A stretch of 64,000 bases of DNA from Desulfobacula sp. (GTDB lineage Bacteria; Desulfobacterota; Desulfobacteria; Desulfobacterales; Desulfobacteraceae): the NCBI RefSeq assembly GCF_030145145.1, contig NZ_JAQYWD010000021.1, forward strand, positions 42,036-106,035. The letters run 5' to 3'. Each line of letters starts with the position of its first letter. The stretch's first letter is position 1. Below the pieces are notes generated by a model, which had not been told where the DNA came from, searched no databases, and saw only the letters and a list, made by a program, of their open reading frames with translations. Position numbers and translations under genes: made by a program. This document shows, one piece after another, positions 18,866-27,707 of this stretch.

Positions 18866-20398
18866 TTATTGCATCCATTCAGCTGTTTTTAACAATAAAG
18901 TTTCATTAATCGGTAAAATAAGTTTTAAATTTTTACTGGCACCATAGATTGAGTTAACGGTGTTTATGGGCATCCAATATACATTTTCAATGATTTTTTT
19001 CTGAGCTTTAAAGTACAGTTCCTTTCGTTTTTCACTATCAAATGAGAATCGAGCTTCCGTCAACCAGGCCTCAATCTCTTTATCTCCTGTATAGTTCTTT
19101 TTTGATTCTTCACCAAACCAGATCGGCAGTGTACCATCTGCATCGAGCAGCATGTAACTCGCCCATCCAAAATTACCGATATCCTTTGCCTTTCCTCCAT
19201 CTCGAGCTTGAATGGCCTGCCCGATATTTCCACGGAAATCCTTTAAACGAAGATTGATACCCACCTTCTGGAGGTATCCCATAGCAGCCGTGTCAAATTG
19301 ATGCTGTATCGGATAATAATACATAACATCAAGATCGAAACCATTGCTGTATCCGGCATCTTTTAACAGTTTCTTTGCCTTCACAGGATCATAAGCCAAT
19401 CCTTTAATGTCCGGTGCAAACCCGAAATCAAAAGGACTTAAAGCGGTATCAATCATTTTTGCATGCCCCTTGAACATTGTTTCAATAATGGCTTGACGGT
19501 CAATGGCATGCCAGATAGCCTGACGGACCCGCTTGTCTTGAACAGGGCTTTTACCAGCACGACCCATGGAATCGAACTGCCAAAAATTTATACGATGGGA
19601 TGGGGTTTCCAAAACTTTTGTTTTTGAATTTTTGTCCACTATGGATACTTTGTCTGGATCGAGTTTTGATATCAGGTGAACATTCCCTGAAATCAACTCG
19701 GCAATTCTGGTGGATTGTTCTGGAATGACGCGAATAGTGATCCGTTTAATCTTTGGAAGCCCTTCAACCCAATAATTTTCATTGGCTGACAGAATCAACT
19801 TTGATCCCTTTTCCCATTTAACCATCTTATAGGGGCCTGTTCCCATGGCGAACTGGGCAACCTGATCTTCACCATTTTTTTTGCAGAATCCAGGATCATA
19901 TGGAAAAAAAGTACAAAATCTTTCCAGTACAAGAGGATAGGGTCCTGTTGTGTGAATTTTGAAATGAAGATCATCGATAACTTCGACCGCTTTAATAAAT
20001 TTATATGCACTTCTAAGCTTGGCTTTCATATCCTGGTTTAAAATTCGATCCATTATAGTATACCGTATGGCTTCGGAAGTAAGTAAATTACCATTATGAT
20101 ATTTGATATTCGGTTGAAGTTCAAATTCCCAGGTAGTTTCATCGATCCGTTTCCAGGATTTCGCAAGCCCTGGTTTAATGGAGAGGTCCTTAAGATCCCT
20201 TTCAACAAGAGAGTCAGAGACCATGTGATAAATATTGGTCAAATTTAAAGAGGTTGTCGCATAAATATCCATGGTAGGAATTTTACTGCTGATTGCCCAT
20301 ATCAATGTATCATTTTTTGCAGCAAAAGCAGGGAACGCTAACAAACACCAGAAAAAAACAAACATGATGTAACACCCTATTGTCTTGGCACTTTTCAT
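18866..20398 (-). CDS. ABC transporter substrate-binding protein, peptide/opine type (SBP_bac_5)
   Basis: 510-residue periplasmic binding protein with a signal peptide (MKSAKTIGCYIMFVFFWCLL, cleaved near AFA). Family segments: SLVERDLKDLSIKPGLAKSW, TWEFELQPNIKYHNG, AMGTGPYKMVKWEKGSKL, VRQAIWHAIDRQAI and the C-terminal YWMPINTVNSIYG. It delivers short peptides or peptide-like compounds to the DppBC permease encoded upstream. AAGGAG lies seven bases before the ATG. Last but one gene of the operon, 23 bases after the ATPase gene. Ligand identity cannot be read from sequence. Confidence 0.88.
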   Translation of the reverse strand: MKSAKTIGCYIMFVFFWCLLAFPAFAAKNDTLIWAISSKIPTMDIYATTSLNLTNIYHMVSDSLVERDLKDLSIKPGLAKSWKRIDETTWEFELQPNIKYHNGNLLTSEAIRYTIMDRILNQDMKAKLRSAYKFIKAVEVIDDLHFKIHTTGPYPLVLERFCTFFPYDPGFCKKNGEDQVAQFAMGTGPYKMVKWEKGSKLILSANENYWVEGLPKIKRITIRVIPEQSTRIAELISGNVHLISKLDPDKVSIVDKNSKTKVLETPSHRINFWQFDSMGRAGKSPVQDKRVRQAIWHAIDRQAIIETMFKGHAKMIDTALSPFDFGFAPDIKGLAYDPVKAKKLLKDAGYSNGFDLDVMYYYPIQHQFDTAAMGYLQKVGINLRLKDFRGNIGQAIQARDGGKAKDIGNFGWASYMLLDADGTLPIWFGEESKKNYTGDKEIEAWLTEARFSFDSEKRKELYFKAQKKIIENVYWMPINTVNSIYGASKNLKLILPINETLLLKTAEWMQ

Positions 20399-20421
20399 GG
20401 CTTCATCTCCTTTTGTAATAT

Positions 20422-21429
20422 TTATAATTTGGCCACTGATGCTGTTTCATTTAACAACCAACAGCGACATTTCACTTTGTTTTTCAGGCTGAATAAAGGG
20501 GGTTTTTCCTTTTTACACACCGGCTTTGAAACCATGCATCTTGGTTCAAACAGGCAGCCGTCCGGAAGATTATGCAGGCTGGGCACCATACCGGGTATTT
20601 CATAAAGAGGCTTTTTCCCTTCCGTGAACTTTTTCCCCAGTCGGGGAACCGATCGTAAAATACCTTTGGTATACGGATGACGTGGGGTTTCAAAGACAAT
20701 GTCTGCCGATGCATACTCCATGACTTGGCCAGCGTACATGACCAAGACATGGTCACTGACTTCAGAAATCACGCCCAGGTCATGGGTAATCATCATTAGA
20801 GCCATACCATACTCTTCCTGCAATACCATCATTAAATCCAATATTTGGGCTTGAATCGTGACATCCAATGCTGTTGTGGGCTCATCAGCGATTAAAAGCC
20901 GGGGGCGGCAGGCAAGTGCCATAGCGATCATAACACGTTGCCTCATTCCTCCGGAAAGTTGATGGGGATAATCATTTACCCTTTTTTCAGGGGAAGGGAT
21001 GCCTACTTTTTCAAGCATATTTACAGCCTGTTCAACTGCCAATTTTTTAGTTGTTCTCTGATGCGTGAGAAAAACTTCTGATATCTGGTTGCCGACTGTA
21101 TAAACAGGATTCAGGGAGGTCATGGGTTCCTGGAAAATCATAGAAATCTGATTTCCCCTTATGGTACGCATTTTTTCATTCGGCAAACAACAAAGGTCTA
21201 TACCATTAAAATTGATACGGCCTTGCGTGATTTTCCCTGTAGGCTGGCTTAACAGGCCAAGGATACTCAGTGCAGTCACAGACTTTCCGCATCCCGACTC
21301 TCCAAGGATGCCCAGCGTTTGACCCTTTGAAATATTGAATGACAGACCATCAACCGCTTTGACTTTTCCTTCCGGTGTTGAAAATTCTGTATGAAGGTTT
21401 TCAATGTTGAGCAGGAAATTATCATTCAT
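20422..21429 (-). CDS. Peptide ABC transporter ATPase, DppD/OppD type
   Basis: 335 residues. Walker A GESGCGKS near 42-49, signature [16 protein letters not shown], Walker [14 protein letters not shown]-loop MITHDLG. The C-terminal oligopeptide-transporter extension carries the Cys-containing motif found in OppD/DppD ([18 protein letters not shown]), often a 4Fe-4S-type or structural Cys cluster. It pairs with the DppF-type ATPase encoded six bases upstream. Both ATPases form the heterodimer that powers the DppBC permease. Confidence 0.9.
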   Translation of the reverse strand: MNDNFLLNIENLHTEFSTPEGKVKAVDGLSFNISKGQTLGILGESGCGKSVTALSILGLLSQPTGKITQGRINFNGIDLCCLPNEKMRTIRGNQISMIFQEPMTSLNPVYTVGNQISEVFLTHQRTTKKLAVEQAVNMLEKVGIPSPEKRVNDYPHQLSGGMRQRVMIAMALACRPRLLIADEPTTALDVTIQAQILDLMMVLQEEYGMALMMITHDLGVISEVSDHVLVMYAGQVMEYASADIVFETPRHPYTKGILRSVPRLGKKFTEGKKPLYEIPGMVPSLHNLPDGCLFEPRCMVSKPVCKKEKPPLFSLKNKVKCRCWLLNETASVAKL

Positions 21430-21435
21430 ATCTGT

Positions 21436-22422
21436 TTACCTTTTATATTTTAAGCAACTGACCCAATGATTTTTTGAGATTTCCACCATTTTAGGTTTTT
21501 CCCGACTGCATAGAGAAAACATATCTGGGCAACGGGTGTGAAAACAACATCCGCTCGGAGGATTGATCGGACTCGGCACATCCCCTTTTATAAGCATCCG
21601 TCGATTTCCCTTTTGTTTTTTCCCAACATCCGGGATAGCATTGAGCAGGGCCCTGGTATAGGGATGGGCCGGCTGGTTATATAAATCTTTGTCTGATGCG
21701 GTTTCCATTATGTTTCCAAGGTACATAACAATAATACGATCCGATATGTGTTCAACCACCGCCAAGTCATGTGCAATAATCAAATATGATAGTCCAAAAT
21801 CAGCCTTTAACCGGTCAAGCAGATTTATTATCTGTGCCTGGATAGAGACATCCAAAGCAGAGACAGGCTCATCCGCAATAATTAATTTCGGCTTCATGGC
21901 AAGTGCTCTAGCAATGCCTATCCTTTGACGCTGGCCCCCTGAAAACTCATGTGGATACCTGGCCATATGGCTTTCTCTGAGCCCGACATTATTAAGCAGA
22001 TCCTTAACATCTTCCTTCCATGACCTGTTTTTTGAAAGCCCGTGAACCCGGATAGCTTCACCAATGATGTCTTTAACCCTCATCCTGGGATTTAAAGAAG
22101 CATAAGGGTCCTGAAAAATCATCTGAACCATCATTCTGTACTCAAGCAATTTCGAATCGTTGAAATTTGCTATGTTTTTTCCATTAAAATAGATAGCCCC
22201 TTCAGTGATGTCGTATAATTTCATGAGACAGCGAGCAACTGTTGATTTGCCACATCCAGACTCTCCGACAACCCCGAGGGTCTCACCTCTGCGCAGTATA
22301 AAGCTGATGTCGTCCACTGCTCTGACAAATCCGGTTGTCTTTTTCAGCACACCTGTTTTGATTGGAAAATATTTTTTTAATCCACGTACCGCCAGGATAG
22401 AATCAGTATAATTTTGTATCAT
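21436..22422 (-). CDS. Peptide ABC transporter ATPase, DppF/OppF type
   Basis: 328 residues. It begins with the DppF-typical LKKYFPIKTGVLKKTTGFVR insert, followed by Walker [10 protein letters not shown] near 56-64, signature FSGGQRQRIGIARALA, Walker B LIIADEPVSALD and H-loop IIAHDLAVVEH. The C-terminal GCCFHTRCPDMFSLCSREKP holds the Cys motif of the family. It overlaps tightly with its neighbours (two bases to the permease gene, six to DppD), consistent with one transcript. Confidence 0.9.
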   Translation of the reverse strand: MIQNYTDSILAVRGLKKYFPIKTGVLKKTTGFVRAVDDISFILRRGETLGVVGESGCGKSTVARCLMKLYDITEGAIYFNGKNIANFNDSKLLEYRMMVQMIFQDPYASLNPRMRVKDIIGEAIRVHGLSKNRSWKEDVKDLLNNVGLRESHMARYPHEFSGGQRQRIGIARALAMKPKLIIADEPVSALDVSIQAQIINLLDRLKADFGLSYLIIAHDLAVVEHISDRIIVMYLGNIMETASDKDLYNQPAHPYTRALLNAIPDVGKKQKGNRRMLIKGDVPSPINPPSGCCFHTRCPDMFSLCSREKPKMVEISKNHWVSCLKYKR

Positions 22423-22424
22423 TT

Positions 22425-23333
22425 TCAGCTTTTCCTCATGTGGGGATCAACAATATCCCTTATGGCATCGCCCAAAAGATTTATTCCCAATGCACTCAAG
22501 AAAATAGCAAATCCCGGCAATGCTGCCAGCCACCATTCGGAAAGCATATAATCTCTACCCTCAGCAAGCATCATACCCCAGGAAGGTGTTGGCGGTTGGA
22601 TACCTAACCCTAAAAAGCTCAAAAGAGATTCCCGGATAATGGCCCGGGCGATCTCAACCGTTCCCAGCACGAGAATGGAAGGCAGTATATTTGGAAGAAT
22701 GTGCTTCAATAAAATCCGCATTGTGCTGAAAGCAAGTGTTTTTGCACATAAAACGAACTCACATTCTTTGAGTTTGATTGTCTCTACCCTTGTTACTCTT
22801 GTAAAAACCGGCCATCCAGTAATACCCAGGGCAAAAATAATATTCTGTAATGAGGGACCAATAACTGCCACCAGGGACATGGCGAGCAATATGAAAGGAA
22901 ATCCCATCATCACATTGACCATAAAGGAAATGGCAGAATCGGTTTTACCACCGTAATACCCGGCGAACAGACCCAGGAACACACCAATAACCACCTGGAT
23001 GAGAACAGCAGAAATACCGACAATTAAAGAAATTCTCGTACCGTAAATGATCCGGCTTAAGGTGTCCCTTCCAACGCTGTCTGTCCCCAGTAGGTGTTTG
23101 GCTGATCCTCCTTCAAGGAAAGACGGAGGCAAAAGTCGTTCCATGATATCTTGTTCATAAGGGTCAAATGGTGCAATAAGGTGGGCGCCAACTGCACAAA
23201 TCAGCATTCCCACAATAATAACCCCACCCATCATACCAAGTTTAAGGTCCCACATTTTTCGAAGTATGTTAAACAATGATGATGGCTTTTTCTGATTTAC
23301 ATGGGGCACTGTCATAATTGTTTCAGAACTCAT
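22425..23333 (-). CDS. Peptide ABC transporter permease, DppC type
   Basis: 302-residue inner-membrane permease. An N-terminal cytoplasmic tail is followed by a first span (GVIIVGMLICAVGAHLIAPF), the conserved LLGTDSVGRDTLSRIIYGTR loop of DppC/OppC, and further spans. The EAA loop region is RVETIKLKECEFVLCAKTLA. It is encoded three bases after the DppB-type gene. The pair forms the transmembrane channel of the importer. Confidence 0.9.
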   Translation of the reverse strand: MSSETIMTVPHVNQKKPSSLFNILRKMWDLKLGMMGGVIIVGMLICAVGAHLIAPFDPYEQDIMERLLPPSFLEGGSAKHLLGTDSVGRDTLSRIIYGTRISLIVGISAVLIQVVIGVFLGLFAGYYGGKTDSAISFMVNVMMGFPFILLAMSLVAVIGPSLQNIIFALGITGWPVFTRVTRVETIKLKECEFVLCAKTLAFSTMRILLKHILPNILPSILVLGTVEIARAIIRESLLSFLGLGIQPPTPSWGMMLAEGRDYMLSEWWLAALPGFAIFLSALGINLLGDAIRDIVDPHMRKS

Positions 23334-23336
23334 AAT

Positions 23337-24257
23337 TTACTCCAGGCGGATTCTCGGATCGATAAACGCGGTCAAAATATCGGCTAAAAGATTTCCAATC
23401 ACAACACACAGTGCGAAAAAGACTACAATTGCCTGTACAACAGGATAATCACCCATGCGGATGGATTCCACGGCAAGTCGGCCAAGACCGGGCCAGGCAA
23501 AAACAGTTTCTGTCACAACAGCGCCACCCAGAAGGAGGCTCAATTGCATACCGGTAACGGTAACCATGGGAATCATCGCATTTTTAAACGCATGCTTGAT
23601 CATCACTGTTTTTTCAAAAAGTCCTTTGGCCCTTGCCGTTCGGATGTAATCCTGATTCAGTACATCAAGCATTCCAGATCGCACAAGCCTCATATTTACT
23701 GGCAGGAGCCAGGCACCCAGGGTAATGGATGGCATAATCATATGAACAAAACTATCGCTGCCGGAAATAGGAAGCCATCCCAGGAAAACACCAAAAATAA
23801 TGATAAGCATGATGCCAAACCAGTATAACGGCATAGCCTGGCCGACAAGCGCCAGAAAAGTGATAAGGTTGTCAGCTAAAGTATAGCGTTTCACAGCAGA
23901 AATCATCCCCATAGGGATAGCAAGTGCGTTAGCAAGTAGAACCGCCAACAGAGACAGCTTCAATGTAGCAGGAATTCGCTCTATCACCAGGTCTAAAGCA
24001 GGAATTTTTGATACAAAAGAATTCCCGAAATCGCCATGTAGCAATACTTTTTTCAAAAAAGACAAATATTGAATCAAAACCGGACGATCAAGGCCCATGG
24101 ATTTTTTAAATATTTCAATATCTTCAATTTCTGCCTCTGGGGGAAGCAGCAGTAAAGCCGGATCGGAATTTAAAAAAAGCAAAAAAAATGAAATCATAGA
24201 GATCGCAAGACAGACCGCTATTGCTTGAAATAAGCGCCTGATAATATACGCTTTCAT
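23337..24257 (-). CDS. Peptide ABC transporter permease, DppB type
   Basis: 306 residues with about six membrane spans. The N-terminal RRLFQAIAVCLAISMISFFL span, the GLDRPVLIQYLSFL loop, the EAA loop LDVLNQDYIRTARAKGLFEK and the C-terminal DILTAFIDPRIRLE are characteristic of DppB/GsiC permeases. Its start overlaps the stop of the amidohydrolase gene by four bases (24254-24257), so transport and hydrolysis are translationally coupled. Confidence 0.9.
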   Translation of the reverse strand: MKAYIIRRLFQAIAVCLAISMISFFLLFLNSDPALLLLPPEAEIEDIEIFKKSMGLDRPVLIQYLSFLKKVLLHGDFGNSFVSKIPALDLVIERIPATLKLSLLAVLLANALAIPMGMISAVKRYTLADNLITFLALVGQAMPLYWFGIMLIIIFGVFLGWLPISGSDSFVHMIMPSITLGAWLLPVNMRLVRSGMLDVLNQDYIRTARAKGLFEKTVMIKHAFKNAMIPMVTVTGMQLSLLLGGAVVTETVFAWPGLGRLAVESIRMGDYPVVQAIVVFFALCVVIGNLLADILTAFIDPRIRLE

Positions 24258-25483
24258 ACGTTTGATTCCAGAACCATTTGAAAATTATTTTCAGCAAATA
24301 TACTTTTTCCTGCAATATGGATATCCGCAATAGTTTTTCTTTGCTGGAGTACCTTTATATCCGTCAACGGATTTGTTTTTAATATTAGCAAATCTGACTG
24401 TTTACCGATTTCGATTGTCCCGGTCATATCACTTATCTTTAGTGCTTTTGCTGCGGCTGCCGTGGCTGAAATAATTATTTCGTGGGGTGTCATCCCGGTT
24501 GCATAAAGTTCTGATAATTCAAACGCATTGTTCCCATGAAGGTTAAACGGGGTGCCCGCATCCGTACCCAAAGCGATGGCAACACCAGCCTTAAATGCAT
24601 TTATACAGCTTTTGATGCGATTTTCACGATGACAGATAGACTTTTCAACGATATAAGATGGGATGCCTGCTTGAAGGCCATTGCTGATGATATGAGCGCC
24701 GGCAGACAAGGTTGGAATCAGTGGCACATTGTTCTCAAGCATCAAATTGATAGCCTCATCATCCAGGTTCATACCGTGTTCAATGGTATCAATTCCAGCA
24801 TGAAGCGCGATTTTGACCCCATTCAATCCCTGGGCGTGAGCAGCAGTAGAAATACCTGCTTTATGGGCCTCTTCAACGCCTGCAGTCATTTCCTCCAGAC
24901 TGTACTGTGTCTGCCCCGGCTCTACTCCTTTTGTGCAAATACCGCCCGTGGCCATCAGTTTTACAACGTCCACACCTGCTTTGAGCTGCTTGCGCACCGC
25001 TTTCCGGACTTCGTTTGGGCCATCTGCTTCAATGCCTATTTGCCAACCATGTCCACCTGTCATACAGATCATCTGTCCAGCACACAGAATTCTCGGACCT
25101 TTTACCAGGCCATTGTTAATGGCATCCCTTACTTTCAGCCCAACATGATTCAAACAGCCTAAATCACGAACAGTTGTAAAACCCGCATTCAATGTTTTCC
25201 AGGCATTGTTAATCATAATGATGGTCGCCGTGCTGTCATCCATACCCATGAGGGGAAGTGTGGGGTCAGGTGATCCGTCCATCACAAGATGAAGATGACA
25301 GTCAATCATCCCCGGCATGACGGTCATCCCGTCGAGATCAATATCATCTCCAGAATAATCTGATTTTATCTCGGCCATTAAACCAAGGGCTGCAATCGTC
25401 CCATTTTTAACCTGCAGCCAGCCTGAGTCTATCACCCTACCTGTTCCAGTAATAATGGTGCAGTTTTTATATCGCTTTTCCAT
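24254..25483 (-). CDS. Metal-dependent amidohydrolase (imidazolonepropionase-like / Xaa-Pro or N-acyl amino acid hydrolase type)
   Basis: I start it at the ATG at 25483 (MEKRYKNCTIITGTGRVIDS), because a longer frame would overlap the upstream regulator and its extra residues are not family-like; this gives 409 residues. Metal-binding layout of the amidohydrolase superfamily: CHLHLV (HxH) near 65-70, VVKLMATGG with the candidate carboxylated Lys, HAQG, IEHGM, and GTDAGTPF with the final Asp. Homologous groups cleave dipeptides or N-acyl amino acids. No signal peptide, so cytoplasmic. Co-encoded with a peptide importer and an NSAR-like racemase. Confidence 0.85.
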   Translation of the reverse strand: MEKRYKNCTIITGTGRVIDSGWLQVKNGTIAALGLMAEIKSDYSGDDIDLDGMTVMPGMIDCHLHLVMDGSPDPTLPLMGMDDSTATIIMINNAWKTLNAGFTTVRDLGCLNHVGLKVRDAINNGLVKGPRILCAGQMICMTGGHGWQIGIEADGPNEVRKAVRKQLKAGVDVVKLMATGGICTKGVEPGQTQYSLEEMTAGVEEAHKAGISTAAHAQGLNGVKIALHAGIDTIEHGMNLDDEAINLMLENNVPLIPTLSAGAHIISNGLQAGIPSYIVEKSICHRENRIKSCINAFKAGVAIALGTDAGTPFNLHGNNAFELSELYATGMTPHEIIISATAAAAKALKISDMTGTIEIGKQSDLLILKTNPLTDIKVLQQRKTIADIHIAGKSIFAENNFQMVLESNV

Positions 25484-25511
25484 TTTTATAATCCCGAAAT
25501 TATGGTCTTGG

Positions 25512-26234
25512 TCATCGATTAAGGGTTTTATATCTTTCCACAAGCAGTTTAGATCGTTCAAAATGTTTTGACATAAGCCTGCGTGCGTGATCGGTGTTTC
25601 TATTCTTAATGCATTCAAAAAATTCAACGTTATATTCATAATCTTCTTTGGCTTCACTAAACGGAAATTCTAATTTTGAAGTAAATTCCCGAGAAATTTT
25701 TATAGCAGCGCTCATTGATGACACCAATAGACGATTGTGACTGGCAATGGCAATCAACCTGTGAAAATCAACTTGATTTTCCCGGTCCACATCCCCATTG
25801 TTCAACCTGTTTTTGCACGTATCTAAATTTATTTTAAGAATGTCAAGATCTGACTTTTCATGCCTTTCACAGGCAAGTTCCAAAACAGTAGGTTCGATAT
25901 TCCTCCTGAAATCGATGACCTCTTCAATGGTCAAGCCGCCAAGGTGGTAGCAGTCTACAACGACATTCAAAATTCGATCTGCATTTCCTTCGGCAACAAA
26001 ACTCCCTCCCTTAGCACCCCGTCTTTTTTCAATCAATCCCTCAGCAACAAGCTGGCCCAGGGCCTCTCGCATTACTGTTTTGGACACTTTGAATTGATTT
26101 CTCAAATCTTCTTCCGAGGGCAGTTTATCACCCGGCTTAAGGCGCCTATCATAAATCGCTTCTTTTAAAATGCCCCTGACTTTATCTGGAATATTTGATG
26201 AACTGACATCGGGTACAATTAATGGCTTGCTCAT
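25512..26234 (-). CDS. FadR/GntR-family transcriptional regulator of the peptide operon
   Basis: 240 residues from the ATG at 26234, which has TGGAG six bases upstream; a longer frame to 26270 lacks such support. N-terminal winged helix: LKPGDKLPSEEDLRNQFKVS, TVMREALGQLVAEGLIEKRR. The C-terminal FCD all-helical sensor domain carries the His/Asp metal-site residues (DFRRNIEP, DFHRLI, later His). It is the first gene of the eight-gene operon. The promoter just upstream contains a perfect palindrome, so autoregulation and control of the whole operon is the simplest reading; the ligand would be a carboxylate related to the imported substrate. Confidence 0.88.
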   Translation of the reverse strand: MSKPLIVPDVSSSNIPDKVRGILKEAIYDRRLKPGDKLPSEEDLRNQFKVSKTVMREALGQLVAEGLIEKRRGAKGGSFVAEGNADRILNVVVDCYHLGGLTIEEVIDFRRNIEPTVLELACERHEKSDLDILKINLDTCKNRLNNGDVDRENQVDFHRLIAIASHNRLLVSSMSAAIKISREFTSKLEFPFSEAKEDYEYNVEFFECIKNRNTDHARRLMSKHFERSKLLVERYKTLNR

Positions 26235-26265
26235 GAATTCTCCATTTTTGTGTGATGTTTTAAAC

Positions 26266-26295
26266 TTCATACTTCATACGTATGAAATATGTCAA
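26266..26295 (-). promoter_or_regulatory. Promoter with palindromic operator of the GntR-led operon
   Basis: On the minus strand TTGACA (26295-26290) and TATGAA (26271-26266) are 18 bases apart. Between them lies the perfect 14-bp palindrome TTCATACGTATGAA (26273-26286). A repressor bound there would block RNA polymerase. The half-site CATAC is repeated next to it (CATACTTCATAC). Located about 40 bases before the regulator start. Confidence 0.7.
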
Positions 26296-26376
26296 GAACA
26301 TTATTGATATTTTTTAGAAGACTTTGTCTGGTATTCTACGTATATGGGGTTTCGGTTGTAAATTCTACTTCTTTTT

Positions 26377-26580
26377 TCACATAGCATTTTGGAAAGATAA
26401 AAAAGATGGGCTCTGAGTAAAGAAAATGGAAAAAGCGCCTAATGCAGCATCTTCGATACGATAGGTTTTGTTAGATCCGGTGCGGATTGGGAATGGGGAT
26501 TTAATTCCCAACCATTTCCAGGGATTTTTTCCCGGCCGATTCAGGGGGGAACATCCAGCAAGTAATTTTATTCCCTCCAT
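26377..26580 (-). pseudogene. Transposase N-terminal fragment
   Basis: A 67-codon minus-strand frame. It contains the stretch SNKTYRIEDAALGAFSIFFT followed by QSPSFLSFQ, which I recognise as the start region of a large transposase family (DAALSAFSVFFxQSPSFL...). Nothing of the catalytic domain follows below 26377, so it is a stump. Recognition is by memory of the family pattern, not by a search. Confidence 0.5.
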
Positions 26581-26609
26581 ATAATTCCCTTAAAAAAAGA
26601 AATTTTTAA

Positions 26610-27104
26610 AAATCTAATCCACGAGAACAATCCATTGTTCATAACTTCTGGGAAAAATACAAGAAAGGAAGTCGCCACATAGTTTTATTTGGCGCTTTAC
26701 ATTGCACCAACGGGTCGAATTGGCTTTTTAAAAACTTATGGAATCAAGCCACTAAGGACCGCAGATGAAATAAATTGGACATAATAGCGCAGAATTTTGG
26801 TTCATCTACAAGGCGCATTAAAGGTTTAATAGCAGGCCTATTTAGCCTTTGATGAAACGCAGTAGATGGGCCAAAAGGCAAGCTATTATGTTCAATTTAT
26901 AAAATTTGCGGTCCTAACCCATTAAAAGAGCATATGTTAAACGTGAACGTACTGAGCGAGCATCAAAAAGGATCATTAGAGGCCTTTGTTTATTTCTTAG
27001 ATGAGATCGGAATTGAAAAGCAAACCTTTGTAATTACCGACACCAATGCCCTCCATCCACAAATTTATGTATTATTTCAATCGCTAAACAGACAAATGAT
27101 TTAA
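26610..27104 (+). pseudogene. Unrecognised gene remnant split by a MITE-like insertion
   Basis: The open frame from 26610 reads NFWEKYKKGSRHIVLFGALH and continues CTNGSNWLFKNLWNQAT up to 26753, where a short inverted-repeat element interrupts it. After the element, the same frame resumes as NPLKEHMLNVNVLSEHQKGS and runs to a TAA at 27104. Removing the element and one copy of its TAA duplication (162 bases, a multiple of three) joins the two halves without a frameshift. No start codon is visible upstream of 26610 (a stop precedes it), so the 5' end is missing too. The family is unknown to me. Confidence 0.6.
26756..26914. mobile_element. MITE-like inverted-repeat element, 159 bp, with TAA target duplication
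   Basis: Termini are GGACCGCA and TGCGGTCC. The arms pair imperfectly over their whole length: left ATAAATTGGACATAATAGC against the complement of right GCTATTATGTTCAATTTAT, and an inner pair TTTTGGTTCATCTAC against GTAGATGGGCCAAAA. The element is flanked by TAA on both sides (26753-26755 and 26915-26917). It has no coding capacity. Confidence 0.75.
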
Positions 27105-27205
27105 AACAGATGTTATTTTCCAGCCACCACGATTCATCTTTAACCGTTTGAATTTGACCGGCCCCTGAGAGATGATGAACCATGCCGGCTGGCTTCCAAG
27201 TCTTG

Positions 27206-27544
27206 CTACCCGTCAAACACCTCGTTGGATTGGAGAATCAAAAAATCTTTTACCTTCTGGACAAATTGGGGCATAAACTTTTGTTGATACTCTTCAGATT
27301 CCGTGTCTTTCCCATAGGCTGGAAGGCTTTCCACATTGACAACTGCTGCATACTGATACGGGGAGTCCACCGGTCCCGGAGGGCCGCCGGCCATCTGCAC
27401 GGCACCCACCGGCTTGGTCAGTGTATAATTTTTAACTGCCGGAAGTCCAGAGATAAACGGTCCCTTGTATGAATTAACCCAGCTTTCAAAATCTTCTTCT
27501 GTCACTTCGTCTTTTAAATTGTAGAGAATAAATAATCTTGCCAT
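27206..27544 (-). CDS. REDY-like (HapK-type) small protein
   Basis: 112 residues when started at the ATG at 27544, which has GGAGG six bases upstream; the longer frame to 27805 overlaps the divergent AraC gene and is not supported. The sequence MARLFILYNLKDEVTEEDFE followed by a WVNSYKGPFISGLPAVKNYT segment resembles REDY/EthD-like small alpha-beta barrel proteins, whose roles range from monooxygenase accessory to unknown. Divergent from the AraC-family regulator at 27708, which probably controls it. Soluble, no signal peptide. Confidence 0.65.
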   Translation of the reverse strand: MARLFILYNLKDEVTEEDFESWVNSYKGPFISGLPAVKNYTLTKPVGAVQMAGGPPGPVDSPYQYAAVVNVESLPAYGKDTESEEYQQKFMPQFVQKVKDFLILQSNEVFDG

Positions 27545-27707
27545 TCCTGCCTCCTTCAAATTAATTGATTGACCCATAGCTTTTTTTTCAGCTATAGTTT
27601 CTGGTACTATATATAACCGCCTGCTTTCAGGAATACTTGGACTATAGATCATATTCTTTGGACAGGAGTGGACAAATCCGAAGCCAGCTAACTTGAAAGG
27701 GTATGCG

